Shown: positions 16,063-24,841 of the stretch, piece after piece
Numbering within the stretch: the first letter of the stretch is position 1
How the letters are laid out: each line of letters begins with the position of its first letter
Assembly (NCBI GenBank): GCA_016720635.1
Contig: JADKKF010000024.1
Location: forward strand, 434,001 to 498,000
Direction: 5' to 3'
Source of the DNA: Saprospiraceae bacterium
Lineage (GTDB): Bacteria; Bacteroidota; Bacteroidia; Chitinophagales; Saprospiraceae
DNA length: 64,000 bases
The notes under the pieces: generated by a model
What the model saw: the letters and a program-made list of their open reading frames with translations, nothing else
What the model was told of the DNA's origin: nothing
The model's database searches: none
Program-made: the position numbers and the translations under genes

Positions 16063-18864
16063 ATGAGCAACATAACACAAAACATCCAATCTTATAAAGT
16101 AATTTATCCACAAGTATATTCGTATATACTACCTAATAGACCACAAACTGAAGGTTCACAAAAAATTGGTTATACTGAAAAAGAAAATGCTGACGATAGA
16201 ATACTTCAACAAGTAAAAACAGCTGCATTTTCTGAAAAATATACCAAATTGTGGACTGCTCCAGCATTTTTTGATGGTAGTGAGCAAAGTTTTACCGATA
16301 AAGCATTCCATAGATTTCTTGAAAAGAAAGGTGTTGAAAGGAAATTAGAGTTAGGTAAAGAGTGGTTTTACTTTAACGGAGAGCCTCTTAAATCAAAAGA
16401 TTTATTTGATTTATTTCGTAAAGAGAAATTTTCAGCACTACAGAATGATAAGGGAAAAGTAGAATATACTTTGCGTTTTGAACAAGACGAAGCTGTAAAA
16501 AAAGCTCTTGGATATTTTGAGCAAACTGAAAAAGGAGAATTTCTATGGAATGCCAAGCCTCGATTTGGTAAAACATTAGCGAGCTATGATTTAGCCAAGC
16601 GATTGAAAGCAAATAAAGTGCTTATCGTCACCAATAGACCTGCTATAGCCAATTCATGGTTTGATGATTTTGAAATGTTTGTTGACGGATATGCGTTTAT
16701 ATCTGAGACTTCTTCCTTAAAGCATAGAGCTACTCTCACTAGAGAGCAGCATATTGCAATGATACCTATCCACCCACTTATTACATTTCTATCTTTGCAA
16801 GACCTTAAAGGATCTAAATATTTTGGCGGAAATTATGACAAATTACGATGGGTGGCTGACTTGGAATGGGATTTGTTAATTATTGATGAAGCACACGAAG
16901 GGGTGGATACTGGAAGAACTGATGCTGCATTTGATGTGATTAAACGCAAGCATACTCTTCATTTATCGGGTACTCCATTTAAACAATTAGCCAATGATAA
17001 ATTTCCTAAAGAAGCCATTTACAATTGGACATATCTAGATGAACAAAAGATAAAGCAAAAAGAAATAGAGGAAGACGAAACGGGGGAACACACTGATTTA
17101 CCCGATCTAAAACTGTTTACTTATCGTATTTCTCAAATGATTACTGAAGAAGTAAATGAGGGAATAGAAATAGATAACGAAACTCGTGATTATGCTTTTG
17201 ATTTGAACGAGTTTTTCAGAGCCAAAGATAAAAAATTTGTTCACGAAGATGATGTAAGAGAATTTTTAAAGAATCTTACAACAAACACTAAATATCCTTT
17301 TTCTACCCCCGAACTTAGGGAAGAGCTTAAACATACTTTTTGGTATGTAGGCAATAGAGTAGATTCTGTAAAAGCATTAGAAAAATTACTCAAAGAAGAC
17401 CCTGTTTTTAAAGATTATAAAGTCATTGTTGCAGCTGGCGATGGGTTAAGTTTTGAAGAAGAAGAAAACGATTTTAAAGGCAACGAGTCTTCTTTTCAAA
17501 AAGTAAAAAAAGCCATTGCCGAAAATCATAAAACCATCACACTTTCATGTGGACAATTAACCACTGGAGTGACTATCAAAGAATGGACGGCGGTTTTAAT
17601 GCTCACCGATATCAAAACGCCTTCGGTGTATATGCAGGCGGCTTTTAGAGCTCAGAATCCTTATAAAGAATTTAGAAATGGTGAATTGGTATTTAAAAAA
17701 TCAGCCTATCTATTTGATTTTGCACCTACTCGCGTACTAGAAATTTACGACCAATTTGCCAATGGCCTAAATCCAAAAGCGGTAAAAGGAGAGATTACCG
17801 AAAAAGACAGAGAAGAAAACATCAAAGAGCTACTGAACTTCTTTCCTGTCATATCAGAAGATGTGAATGGAGAAATGATCGAGCTTGACGCCAATAAAGT
17901 GCTTACATTCCCGAATGCTTTGGCAGCCGCAGAGATTGTGAATGCTCGTTTTATGACCAATTTATTGTTTAACGATAGCCTTAAAGGTGTTTTCAATTTC
18001 CCTAAAGAAGTAGAGGAAATTTTGAATAAAATGCCCGAGGAGAAAAACAAACGTGCTCAAAAAACAAGTAGCACACTTGATCTTGATGATGCTCGGGCTT
18101 TGAATAACAACAAGTCAAAAGAAATAAATACCAACACTGAAATCATTCTCGGCGAAAAAATATTCAAAACAAATACCGAAAGAGTAGTTGACAATTTATT
18201 AGAACTAAATAATGAGCAAATCTATGCGGATGAATTAATCGAAAAAGTATCAGTTGCAGCAGAACCTCTTATCGCAAAATTTAAAGAAGTATATAAAGCT
18301 ACCCAAGCCGAAACCAACGAAGTAACAAAGCAAATTCAAGAAAAGGTAAAGCAAATTGCTGAAGAATATAATAATGCTGAGATTAAAGACAGCGAAGCTC
18401 TCAAACAAAAATTAATCGATACTATTGAGTTAGATTTTGTAACGAATAAAGTTACGCAAAAAGAAGACGAGAAGGTAGAAAAAGTACAAAAAACCAAAGA
18501 AGAGGAAATTAGCGACCGATTGCGTTCATTCACACGCACCATCCCTATGTTTATCATGGCAAATGCTTCTAGAGATGAAATTACCATTGATAATTTTGAT
18601 ACTGAAATTGATGATCAAGACTTTCTAGACCTTACCAGCATCACCAAAGAAGAATTTCACAAACTCCGTGATGGCTTTGATTATGAAGAAGACGGAAAAA
18701 GAAAAACTTTTCAAGGGGTGTTTAACAAATACAGGTTCAATGCCTCTATCGCAGAATTCAGGTTGAAGAAAGATCAATTAGCCAATTATTTTACCGCTGA
18801 GGAAGATATTTTTGAACTGATTCCCATCCAAAAAACCAATCAAATATTTACCCCAAAAAAGTAG
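16063..18864 (+). CDS. GIY-YIG-like nuclease/SF2 helicase restriction protein
   Basis: 933 aa. The N-terminus (about 10-60) contains VYSYILPN and SQKIGYTEKENADDRI, resembling the GIY and YIG elements of GIY-YIG endonucleases. A DEAD/DEAH-type SF2 motor follows: WNAKPRFGKTLASYDLAK (Walker A, about 163-180), LLIIDEAHEG (DEAH, about 271), LHLSGTPF (motif III) and TTGVTIKEW plus YMQAAFRAQ (motifs V and VI, about 500-530). The C-terminal part is charged and coiled-coil-like. It ends QIFTPKK, which is the beginning of the FTPxxVV motif X of N6-adenine methylases, and the methylase gene starts 5 bases later in the -1 frame. The two are probably halves of one restriction-modification polypeptide. Confidence 0.8.
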   Translation: MSNITQNIQSYKVIYPQVYSYILPNRPQTEGSQKIGYTEKENADDRILQQVKTAAFSEKYTKLWTAPAFFDGSEQSFTDKAFHRFLEKKGVERKLELGKEWFYFNGEPLKSKDLFDLFRKEKFSALQNDKGKVEYTLRFEQDEAVKKALGYFEQTEKGEFLWNAKPRFGKTLASYDLAKRLKANKVLIVTNRPAIANSWFDDFEMFVDGYAFISETSSLKHRATLTREQHIAMIPIHPLITFLSLQDLKGSKYFGGNYDKLRWVADLEWDLLIIDEAHEGVDTGRTDAAFDVIKRKHTLHLSGTPFKQLANDKFPKEAIYNWTYLDEQKIKQKEIEEDETGEHTDLPDLKLFTYRISQMITEEVNEGIEIDNETRDYAFDLNEFFRAKDKKFVHEDDVREFLKNLTTNTKYPFSTPELREELKHTFWYVGNRVDSVKALEKLLKEDPVFKDYKVIVAAGDGLSFEEEENDFKGNESSFQKVKKAIAENHKTITLSCGQLTTGVTIKEWTAVLMLTDIKTPSVYMQAAFRAQNPYKEFRNGELVFKKSAYLFDFAPTRVLEIYDQFANGLNPKAVKGEITEKDREENIKELLNFFPVISEDVNGEMIELDANKVLTFPNALAAAEIVNARFMTNLLFNDSLKGVFNFPKEVEEILNKMPEEKNKRAQKTSSTLDLDDARALNNNKSKEINTNTEIILGEKIFKTNTERVVDNLLELNNEQIYADELIEKVSVAAEPLIAKFKEVYKATQAETNEVTKQIQEKVKQIAEEYNNAEIKDSEALKQKLIDTIELDFVTNKVTQKEDEKVEKVQKTKEEEISDRLRSFTRTIPMFIMANASRDEITIDNFDTEIDDQDFLDLTSITKEEFHKLRDGFDYEEDGKRKTFQGVFNKYRFNASIAEFRLKKDQLANYFTAEEDIFELIPIQKTNQIFTPKK

Positions 18865-18869
18865 TGTAA

Positions 18870-20246
18870 ATGATGGTTAACAACCTAGAAGAGCACGACC
18901 CTAGTTTATTTACCCGTAGCGACAGTACATTTATAGACCTGTACATGAAATCGGGCATGTACATTACAGAGATTGTTAAAAAATTATTTAATAATACTCG
19001 AGCAAATTACAAAAGTGATGAAGAATGTTTGAAACACATCCTAGAAAACCAAGTGTATGGATTAGCGCCAACACCTATATTACAAGGCATTACACAGTCT
19101 TATATTTTTGGTTTTGATGTTGACCATCATATTTCTCGCAAAAATTTTATACAACATGATATTACACCAGAAGCCCAACAAGGCACAGCCCCACAAAAAT
19201 TACAAGAACTTTTTAATCTTAATGAAAACATGAAATTTGATGCAGTGGTGGGAAATCCACCTTACGAGAATAAAAAAGAGAATACTAGCGATGATCCTAT
19301 TTATCATTTTTTTATGGACTCGGCTTTTAGTATTTCAAATATTTCTTCTTTGATTACTCCTGCTCGATTTTTATTTAATGCGGGTAAAACACCAAAAAAA
19401 TGGAACAAGAAAATTTTAAATGATAGTCATTTTAAAGTTATTAATTACAAAAGTAATAGTAATGATGTTTTTCCTAATGTTGAAATAAAAGGTGGTGTTG
19501 CTATAACATTAAGGGACGTAAGATTGGACTTTGGAAAAATCGGATCATTTACATCTCACGATGAATTAAATAGTATAAATGAAAAAGTATCAATACATCA
19601 AGATTTTGAATCAATTTTTCATATTATTCATCTTCAAAATAAATTCAACCTTGATGTTTTGTATTTAGATTTTGAAAATTACAAATCAATAATTGGAAGT
19701 AATGGTAAAGAAAGAAGACTTACATCGCCAATTTTTGAACAATTAGATGTCTTTAATGACATAAAGCAAAATGATAGTGAAATAAAAATTTACGGTTTAA
19801 TTAAAAACAAACGAACTTTTAAATGGATAAAAAATAAGTACCTCGATAAGCATCCAAACGTAGAATTTTATAAAGTGTTAGTGCCTAAAGCCAATGGTAG
19901 TGGCAAATTTGGTGAAGCACTGTCTACTCCATTTATTGCTGAGCCTGCGACTGGTTTTACTTTTAGTTATATTTCATTTGGTTCATTTGAACGAAAAGAT
20001 TCCGCTGAAGCCATTCTAAAATATCTTAAAACAAAATTTTCTCGTGCATTATTAGGTGTCCTGAAAGTAACACAGGATAATTTGCCTATCACTTGGTCAA
20101 AAATCCCTCTCCAAGACTTCACTGAAAACTCAGATATCGACTGGTCAAAATCAATATCTGAAATAGATCAGCAGTTGTACAAAAAATATCAACTTAGTCA
20201 AGAAGAAATTGATTTTATTGAGGAGAAAGTTCTAGCAATGGATTGA
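18870..20246 (+). CDS. N6-adenine DNA methyltransferase, Eco57I-like
   Basis: 458 aa. Expected to methylate adenine in the target site of the associated nuclease/helicase. The catalytic motif IV is NPPYENK (about residue 130, in FDAVVGNPPY). A degenerate motif I (FIDLYMKSGMYITE) lies near residue 22, where DPxxGxG is usual. The C-terminal half resembles the target recognition region of Eco57I-type enzymes (ITPARFLFNAGKTPKKWN). The first residues, MMVNNLEEHDP, match what should follow motif X, whose first half ends the upstream ORF. The frame is -1 relative to that ORF, with TAG and TAA stops between them. It is thus either a genuine split partner or a broken fusion. Confidence 0.8.
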   Translation: MMVNNLEEHDPSLFTRSDSTFIDLYMKSGMYITEIVKKLFNNTRANYKSDEECLKHILENQVYGLAPTPILQGITQSYIFGFDVDHHISRKNFIQHDITPEAQQGTAPQKLQELFNLNENMKFDAVVGNPPYENKKENTSDDPIYHFFMDSAFSISNISSLITPARFLFNAGKTPKKWNKKILNDSHFKVINYKSNSNDVFPNVEIKGGVAITLRDVRLDFGKIGSFTSHDELNSINEKVSIHQDFESIFHIIHLQNKFNLDVLYLDFENYKSIIGSNGKERRLTSPIFEQLDVFNDIKQNDSEIKIYGLIKNKRTFKWIKNKYLDKHPNVEFYKVLVPKANGSGKFGEALSTPFIAEPATGFTFSYISFGSFERKDSAEAILKYLKTKFSRALLGVLKVTQDNLPITWSKIPLQDFTENSDIDWSKSISEIDQQLYKKYQLSQEEIDFIEEKVLAMD

Positions 20247-20279
20247 AAGCTGTGATTTTACAATTCAAAGTAAATAATT

Positions 20280-21125
20280 ATGGGCAACTTAAAATTATTT
20301 GAAGAGCAACAAATTCGTTCTGTATGGAACGAAGAACAACAAAAATGGTATTTTTCTATCATTGATGTAATAGCAGTTTTAACAAATTCGCCACGTTCAA
20401 GAAAATACTGGAACGCATTAAAAACTAAATTACAACAAGAAGGAAGTGAACTGTCCCAAAAATTGGGACAGTTGAAATTGCCAGCAGAAGATGGTAAAAT
20501 GAGAATGACTGATGTTGCTGATACAGAGCAACTTTTACGACTTATTCAATCCATACCATCGCCCAATGCTGAACCTTTCAAACAATGGCTGGCGCAAGTA
20601 GGAGCCGAACGCATTGCCGAGATAGAAGATCCAGAATTGGCACAAGCACGAATCAGAGCCACCTACAAAGCCAAAGGATATAGCGATGCTTGGATAGAGA
20701 AAAGAATTAGAGGCATACAAGTTCGTGATGAACTCACCAATGAATGGAAACATCGAGGCGTAAAAGAAGGCAAGGAGTATTCTATCTTAACCGCCGAAAT
20801 CAGCAAAGCTACGTTTGGTATTATGCCAAGCGAATATAAAAATCTAAAAGGTTTGACCAAACCCTCTGAAAATTTAAGAGACCACATGACCGATTTGGAA
20901 TTAATATTCACCATGCTTGGTGAAGCATCAACTACTGAAATTGCAAAAAATAAAAATGCCCAAGGATTTGTAGAAAACCAAAAAGCCGCCAAAGCAGGCG
21001 GAAATGTGGCTGGAAATGCACGAAAAGAATTAGAAAAAAAATCGGGAACAAAAATTGTAAGCAAGCAAAATTTTAAAAATTTAGATAATCCCAAAGAACT
21101 GAAAGATAATAAAGATTTAAGATGA
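20280..21125 (+). CDS. BRO-N domain protein, DinD-like
   Basis: 281 aa. BRO-N DNA-binding domain at residues about 1-105 (EEQQKWYFSIIDVIAVL, KYWNALKTKLQQEG, MTDVADTEQLLRLI). It is followed by AERIAEIEDPELAQARIRAT and a C-terminal region with WIEKRIRGIQVRDELTNEW and LTAEISKATFGI, typical of the complete bacterial BRO/DinD-like family. It probably acts as a phage-type antirepressor or a DNA-damage-linked regulator. The last residues are Lys/Asn rich. Its stop overlaps the start of the next gene by 4 bases, implying translational coupling with the methylase-like gene. The truncated paralog is at 15679. Confidence 0.85.
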   Translation: MGNLKLFEEQQIRSVWNEEQQKWYFSIIDVIAVLTNSPRSRKYWNALKTKLQQEGSELSQKLGQLKLPAEDGKMRMTDVADTEQLLRLIQSIPSPNAEPFKQWLAQVGAERIAEIEDPELAQARIRATYKAKGYSDAWIEKRIRGIQVRDELTNEWKHRGVKEGKEYSILTAEISKATFGIMPSEYKNLKGLTKPSENLRDHMTDLELIFTMLGEASTTEIAKNKNAQGFVENQKAAKAGGNVAGNARKELEKKSGTKIVSKQNFKNLDNPKELKDNKDLR

Positions 21126-22055
21126 ATCTAAAAAAAAGCATCCAAGAAATCGATATACGTGAAGATTATCTTTTAAAAAAAGGCCAGCTACTGGACATTC
21201 TCTTGCAGGATAAAACCACTAATAAAAAATATTATTTGGGCCACAGACTCATATCAAAAAAGAGGCAAAAAGTATGCACCACTCGCACCTATAACCTCAG
21301 AATTAATAACGGGCATCAATGGAACTTTAATACAACCTCGAGCCGTAAAAAGCAAAGAAGAGCAACTTTACAGAACAAGAGATAAAGCAGAAGTGTTCAC
21401 TCCGCTTAGCATTGTAAAACAAATGAATGATGCTTGTGATACCAAACGTGTAACAAAAAACAATTGGCAAGAATATATAGCTTTACTCAAACTAGAAATT
21501 ACCTGCGGCGAAGCACCCTTTATTGTATCCCGTTATGACCCAGTTTCTGATAAGCAGGAATTACTACCACTTAAAAAACGTGTTGGTTTTTTAGATAAAA
21601 AATTGAGTGTTATATCTAAATACTGTAATACACTAGAAGAGTGGCTAAAATGGGCGAAGATTGCATTTCAATGTTCTTACGGATACGAATGGCAAGGAGA
21701 TAGTTTGCTAATTGCTCGGGAGAATTTGCTTTATACTTTTATTGATTATTATCAAGATAAATTTAAAGAAACGCCAAGTTCAGAACTACAAAAGGAGATT
21801 GCAGAAATCATCGTTTGGAACATCTTCCAAATGGATGGATTGAAGTATGTGATACCCATGAGTTGTAAAACAGAGAAAATAACTATCAGAGGAGCAGTAA
21901 ATTTATTTGGCAAAGATGATGACCGTATAGATGAAAAACCATGCGAAGGTTGCGAAAAAAAATATGCTTCAAATCATAATGGAATGCGTGTAAAAACGAT
22001 GGACTGGAGAGAGGGTAAAATCATAGAATTTGTAGAAATTGTAAGTTGGTGCTAA
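21122..22055 (+). pseudogene. Restriction subunit M-like protein, frameshifted
   Basis: Two pieces (21122-21385 and 21393-22055) join into one 310-aa protein if one A is removed from the A6 run at 21224-21229. The restored reading gives NKNIIWATDSYQKRGKKYAP, then ITSELITGINGTL and RDKAEVFTPLSIVKQMN. FTPLSIV is a motif X-like element of N6-adenine methylases, but no NPPY motif follows, so it is probably not an active methylase alone. The later part contains ITCGEAPFIVSRYDP and a CEGCEKKY pair of cysteines. It looks like the roughly 310-aa proteins often labelled restriction subunit M beside BRO genes in Bacteroidota. The single indel may be a sequencing error. Confidence 0.65.
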
Positions 22056-22088
22056 ATAATACCGAAGTTAAACTAAATATAAGTATCT

Positions 22089-22817
22089 ATGAAAATTTAT
22101 ATTGCTTTTATCATTGTGATCTTACAAGTAATATTTGTTTCTGGCCAAACATTTTCGGTTGGGGATATTGTGTATGAAATTTCTGAAACTGGATTAAATC
22201 TTAGAGAAGATAAAAATACAACCAGTAAAGTTGTCAAATTGATACTTCCAGGCAGTAAATTAAAAATATTAGAATCTGATTCAGTAACTGTATTTACCTC
22301 AAATAATAAGATTAAAGGATCTTGGGTAAAAGTTGTGGACTCGCTAGATTTATCAATTGGATTTGTATTTGACTATTATTTATCTAGATATCCTTTTTTT
22401 AAATTTAAAAAAAACAATAAAACTAAATGTTGGGAAAATGATATTTTATTGGATTTTGCTAACGAATTAGGTAAATTAGACTCATTTGAATATTCAAATT
22501 ATAGTGATGGTGAAGGATGGTATGAAATGCTATATTTTACCTTAAAGAACGAAGTAAAATATATTGAACATAGGCATTGGGAACATTTTGAAAATGAATT
22601 GCAATTTAAAAACCTTAATACTTATGAGATATTGCATTACGTCAATGCTATATTAAAACATTGTAAAAAAAATCATACTAGTATTGATGCGGATTATTTT
22701 AAAAAAAATAAAATCTTATCTATTTATAGATATGAAGACTGTTGTTCCCATAACATGAGAATATATAGTGAAGGAAATAATTTAATCATTAGGATACAAT
22801 CAGACCCTGGATCATAG
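22089..22817 (+). CDS. Exported SH3b-domain protein
   Basis: 242 aa. A signal peptide (about 1-19, ending VSGQ) is followed by a bacterial SH3 domain at about residues 22-90 (GLNLREDKNTTSKVVKLILPG, cited in part), a fold that usually binds cell wall peptides. The C-terminal 150 residues are AT-coded and aromatic/lysine-rich, and I cannot place them. It is the last intact gene of the accessory island and lies directly before the decayed ppk1 fragment. Function unknown. Confidence 0.65.
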   Translation: MKIYIAFIIVILQVIFVSGQTFSVGDIVYEISETGLNLREDKNTTSKVVKLILPGSKLKILESDSVTVFTSNNKIKGSWVKVVDSLDLSIGFVFDYYLSRYPFFKFKKNNKTKCWENDILLDFANELGKLDSFEYSNYSDGEGWYEMLYFTLKNEVKYIEHRHWEHFENELQFKNLNTYEILHYVNAILKHCKKNHTSIDADYFKKNKILSIYRYEDCCSHNMRIYSEGNNLIIRIQSDPGS

Positions 22818-22850
22818 ATAAACTAGATACAACAATGGCTATGATGATAG

Positions 22851-23015
22851 ATTCGCTATCGCTTCGCCCATCATGGAAGCCCTCATAGAAGCTGCTTAAG
22901 CTGGTAAAGAAGTACATGCAAAAATTGCCATAGTCACCCGTGTAGTCAAAATAGTAAAAACCCATTATACTTACCTATCAACGGGTAATTTTAACGAAAA
23001 AAGTGCTACTATTGA
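22851..23015 (+). pseudogene. Decayed internal fragment of ppk1
   Basis: Translation in one frame gives SPIMEALIEAA, a stop, AGKEVHAKIAIVTRVVKIVKTHY (cited in part) and TYLSTGNFNEKSATI. It matches codons of the intact ppk1 at about 14475-14525 and 14632-14750. The roughly 110 bases between these two segments are missing. The missing part is bounded in the intact gene by two near-identical short direct repeats (GGTAAAAAAGT and GGTAGAAAAGT), which suggests a slippage deletion. No start, no end and an internal stop: it is a relic. Its position on the far side of the accessory genes from ppk1 is notable. Confidence 0.85.
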
Positions 23016-23030
23016 TTCTAACAACCCTTT

Positions 23031-23957
23031 CTAACTCAGGGCTATTAATTTTTTAAGGCCATCTTCCAAAGTCACCATTGGGCGATTCAAAATCGATTTC
23101 ATTTTACTGATATCTGGCTTTCGACGGGTCATATCGCCTTCTTTTAATGCCGGCAGATGCTTTATCTCGGAAGATGAATTGGTCAGTCGAATGATTTCCT
23201 TGGCCAAATCCAAAACCGATATTTCTACATCGCTACCGATATTGATCACGTCATTGATGCCTTTATTTTCATCCAAGGTGGCAAGTGTGGTCGCTATATT
23301 ATCGTCCACGTAACAAAAGGTCCTGGTTTGACTTCCATCTCCGTAGATGGTTATGGGCAAATTATTCTTAGCCAATTCAATGAATTTCGGAATAACAAAA
23401 TCTGTGCTTTGATTCTCTCCGTACGTATTGAAAAATCTAAAAATTGTGTAATCCAAACCGTATGATGCGTGATAGGACTTGAAATAGGCCTCCCCTAAAT
23501 TTTTGACAATGGAGTAAGGCAATTTTGAGTTCAAAGGGGTGGTGTTTTCATTTTGTGGAAATTCAATAGGTTCTCCATAAACTTCGGAAGAAGATGAAAA
23601 ATATATACGCTTTACCTTTGAATAAGAAGAAAGCTTCAAAATATTTTTGATTCCCTCGATATCATTTAATACAAGCAATGGATTCTCCAACGTCCTTTGG
23701 ACACCCACCACAGCCGCATAATGAAATACATAATCGAATGGATTTTGCAAAAATATCGATGCCAAGGTATCGAAATCATTGACATCTGCTTGGATGAATT
23801 TAAAATTTTTGGTGTCTAGGTTGGGCAATTTGTGCATCGCACCAGTCGATAAATTATCGACAACACATACAAAATTATTCTCGTCTTGGACTAATCTTTT
23901 TGCCAGAGCACTGCCCACATTACCAGCACCACCAGTGATCAAAAATTTTCTTGTCAT
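23031..23957 (-). CDS. NAD-dependent epimerase/dehydratase (nucleotide-sugar type)
   Basis: 308 aa extended SDR. The Rossmann glycine motif is GGAGNVGS (residues about 8-15), the Asp binding the adenine ribose is VVDNLSTG, the catalytic Ser is in YFSSSSEVYG and Tyr/Lys are in LPYSIVKNLGE (about 147). The C-terminal part contains FVIPKFIELAKN, GDGSQTRTFCYVDD and KPDISKM, as in UDP-glucose 4-epimerase and UDP-glucuronate decarboxylase relatives. It probably makes an NDP-sugar for the neighbouring glycosyltransferase, which lies 8 bases upstream on the same strand. The exact sugar is not assignable. Confidence 0.88.
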   Translation of the reverse strand: MTRKFLITGGAGNVGSALAKRLVQDENNFVCVVDNLSTGAMHKLPNLDTKNFKFIQADVNDFDTLASIFLQNPFDYVFHYAAVVGVQRTLENPLLVLNDIEGIKNILKLSSYSKVKRIYFSSSSEVYGEPIEFPQNENTTPLNSKLPYSIVKNLGEAYFKSYHASYGLDYTIFRFFNTYGENQSTDFVIPKFIELAKNNLPITIYGDGSQTRTFCYVDDNIATTLATLDENKGINDVINIGSDVEISVLDLAKEIIRLTNSSSEIKHLPALKEGDMTRRKPDISKMKSILNRPMVTLEDGLKKLIALS

Positions 23958-23965
23958 AGTTTGAA

Positions 23966-24838
23966 TTAAATGAGGTTGTAATTTTTAAACTCGCCGACAT
24001 GTATGCCCGTCTTTTGATACAAGGCATTTAATATTTTTTTACCAAAAGATAATTTTGGAGCGACTGTCGGATCGAAAGAAAATTCCCAGTTCACCGCTTT
24101 TATACGCTCTTCGATCACTTGGGGATGAGTACCAGTAAATCGTGATACCGAATCGATGAGATTGTAATCGAAGGCATCTTTGTTATCAAATTTTTCTTTG
24201 ACAGCATTATCATCGTGCCATAGTTTTTCAAATGATTTTCTCTTTTCTAACTGGGTTTTTGGATTTTTTACCCAACCATAATGATGAATCGTCGCAGGCA
24301 CATATTTACAATCCAATTTTTTTCCATCACGGCGAAAACTCATGGCGTCTTTGTATGATGATATGTTTTTAGCTTTTCTAACCACGCGCACTTCACGCTT
24401 GTGCCAATGTCGCGAATCCGCAATATAATCGTAAGACCCATAAAAATTCAAATGGTCGAAAACAAGACCTTGGACACGGGAATCATCCTTGTATTTCAGC
24501 ATAGCGGCTTGTATCGTAGGCAAATCTCTTTCGTGCATCACCTCATCGCCTTGAATGTAAAAACACCAATCGCTATCTTCGCTGATGGCTTGATAAGCCT
24601 TGTTGGTTTCGTCTGCAAGTACCCTACCCCCTTGGCGCAAACTTTCATCCCAAACGGTTTCGATGATTTTTATCTTAGGAGAGCCTATGCTCTGGATTAA
24701 TCCCAAAGTATCATCCTCTGATTTTCCAACAGCCACGACAAATTCGTCACAAATAGGCAAAATTGATTTGATGGCCTCCACGATTGGAAAATCGAATTTC
24801 ACGCCATTTCTTATAAAGCTAAAACCTGTTACTTTCAT
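23966..24838 (-). CDS. Glycosyltransferase family 2 protein
   Basis: 290 aa cytoplasmic GT-A transferase. It starts MKVTGFSFIRNGVKFDFPI, then EAIKSILPICDEFVVAVG (the N-terminal nucleotide-sugar Rossmann-like part). The family's DxD-like site is probably DWCFYIQGDEVMHE (about residues 90-105). HHYGWVKNP near residue 200 is typical of this GT2 subgroup. It is the middle gene of a tight operon: 3 bases after the deacetylase and 8 bases before the epimerase. A role in surface polysaccharide is inferred. Confidence 0.85.
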   Translation of the reverse strand: MKVTGFSFIRNGVKFDFPIVEAIKSILPICDEFVVAVGKSEDDTLGLIQSIGSPKIKIIETVWDESLRQGGRVLADETNKAYQAISEDSDWCFYIQGDEVMHERDLPTIQAAMLKYKDDSRVQGLVFDHLNFYGSYDYIADSRHWHKREVRVVRKAKNISSYKDAMSFRRDGKKLDCKYVPATIHHYGWVKNPKTQLEKRKSFEKLWHDDNAVKEKFDNKDAFDYNLIDSVSRFTGTHPQVIEERIKAVNWEFSFDPTVAPKLSFGKKILNALYQKTGIHVGEFKNYNLI

Positions 24839-24841
24839 TGA

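Noticed and set aside
18851..18864. Programmed -1 frameshift joining helicase and methylase
   Set aside because: The A AAA AAG run fits, but the shifted frame meets TAA (18867-18869) two codons later, so no fused product would result from this sequence.
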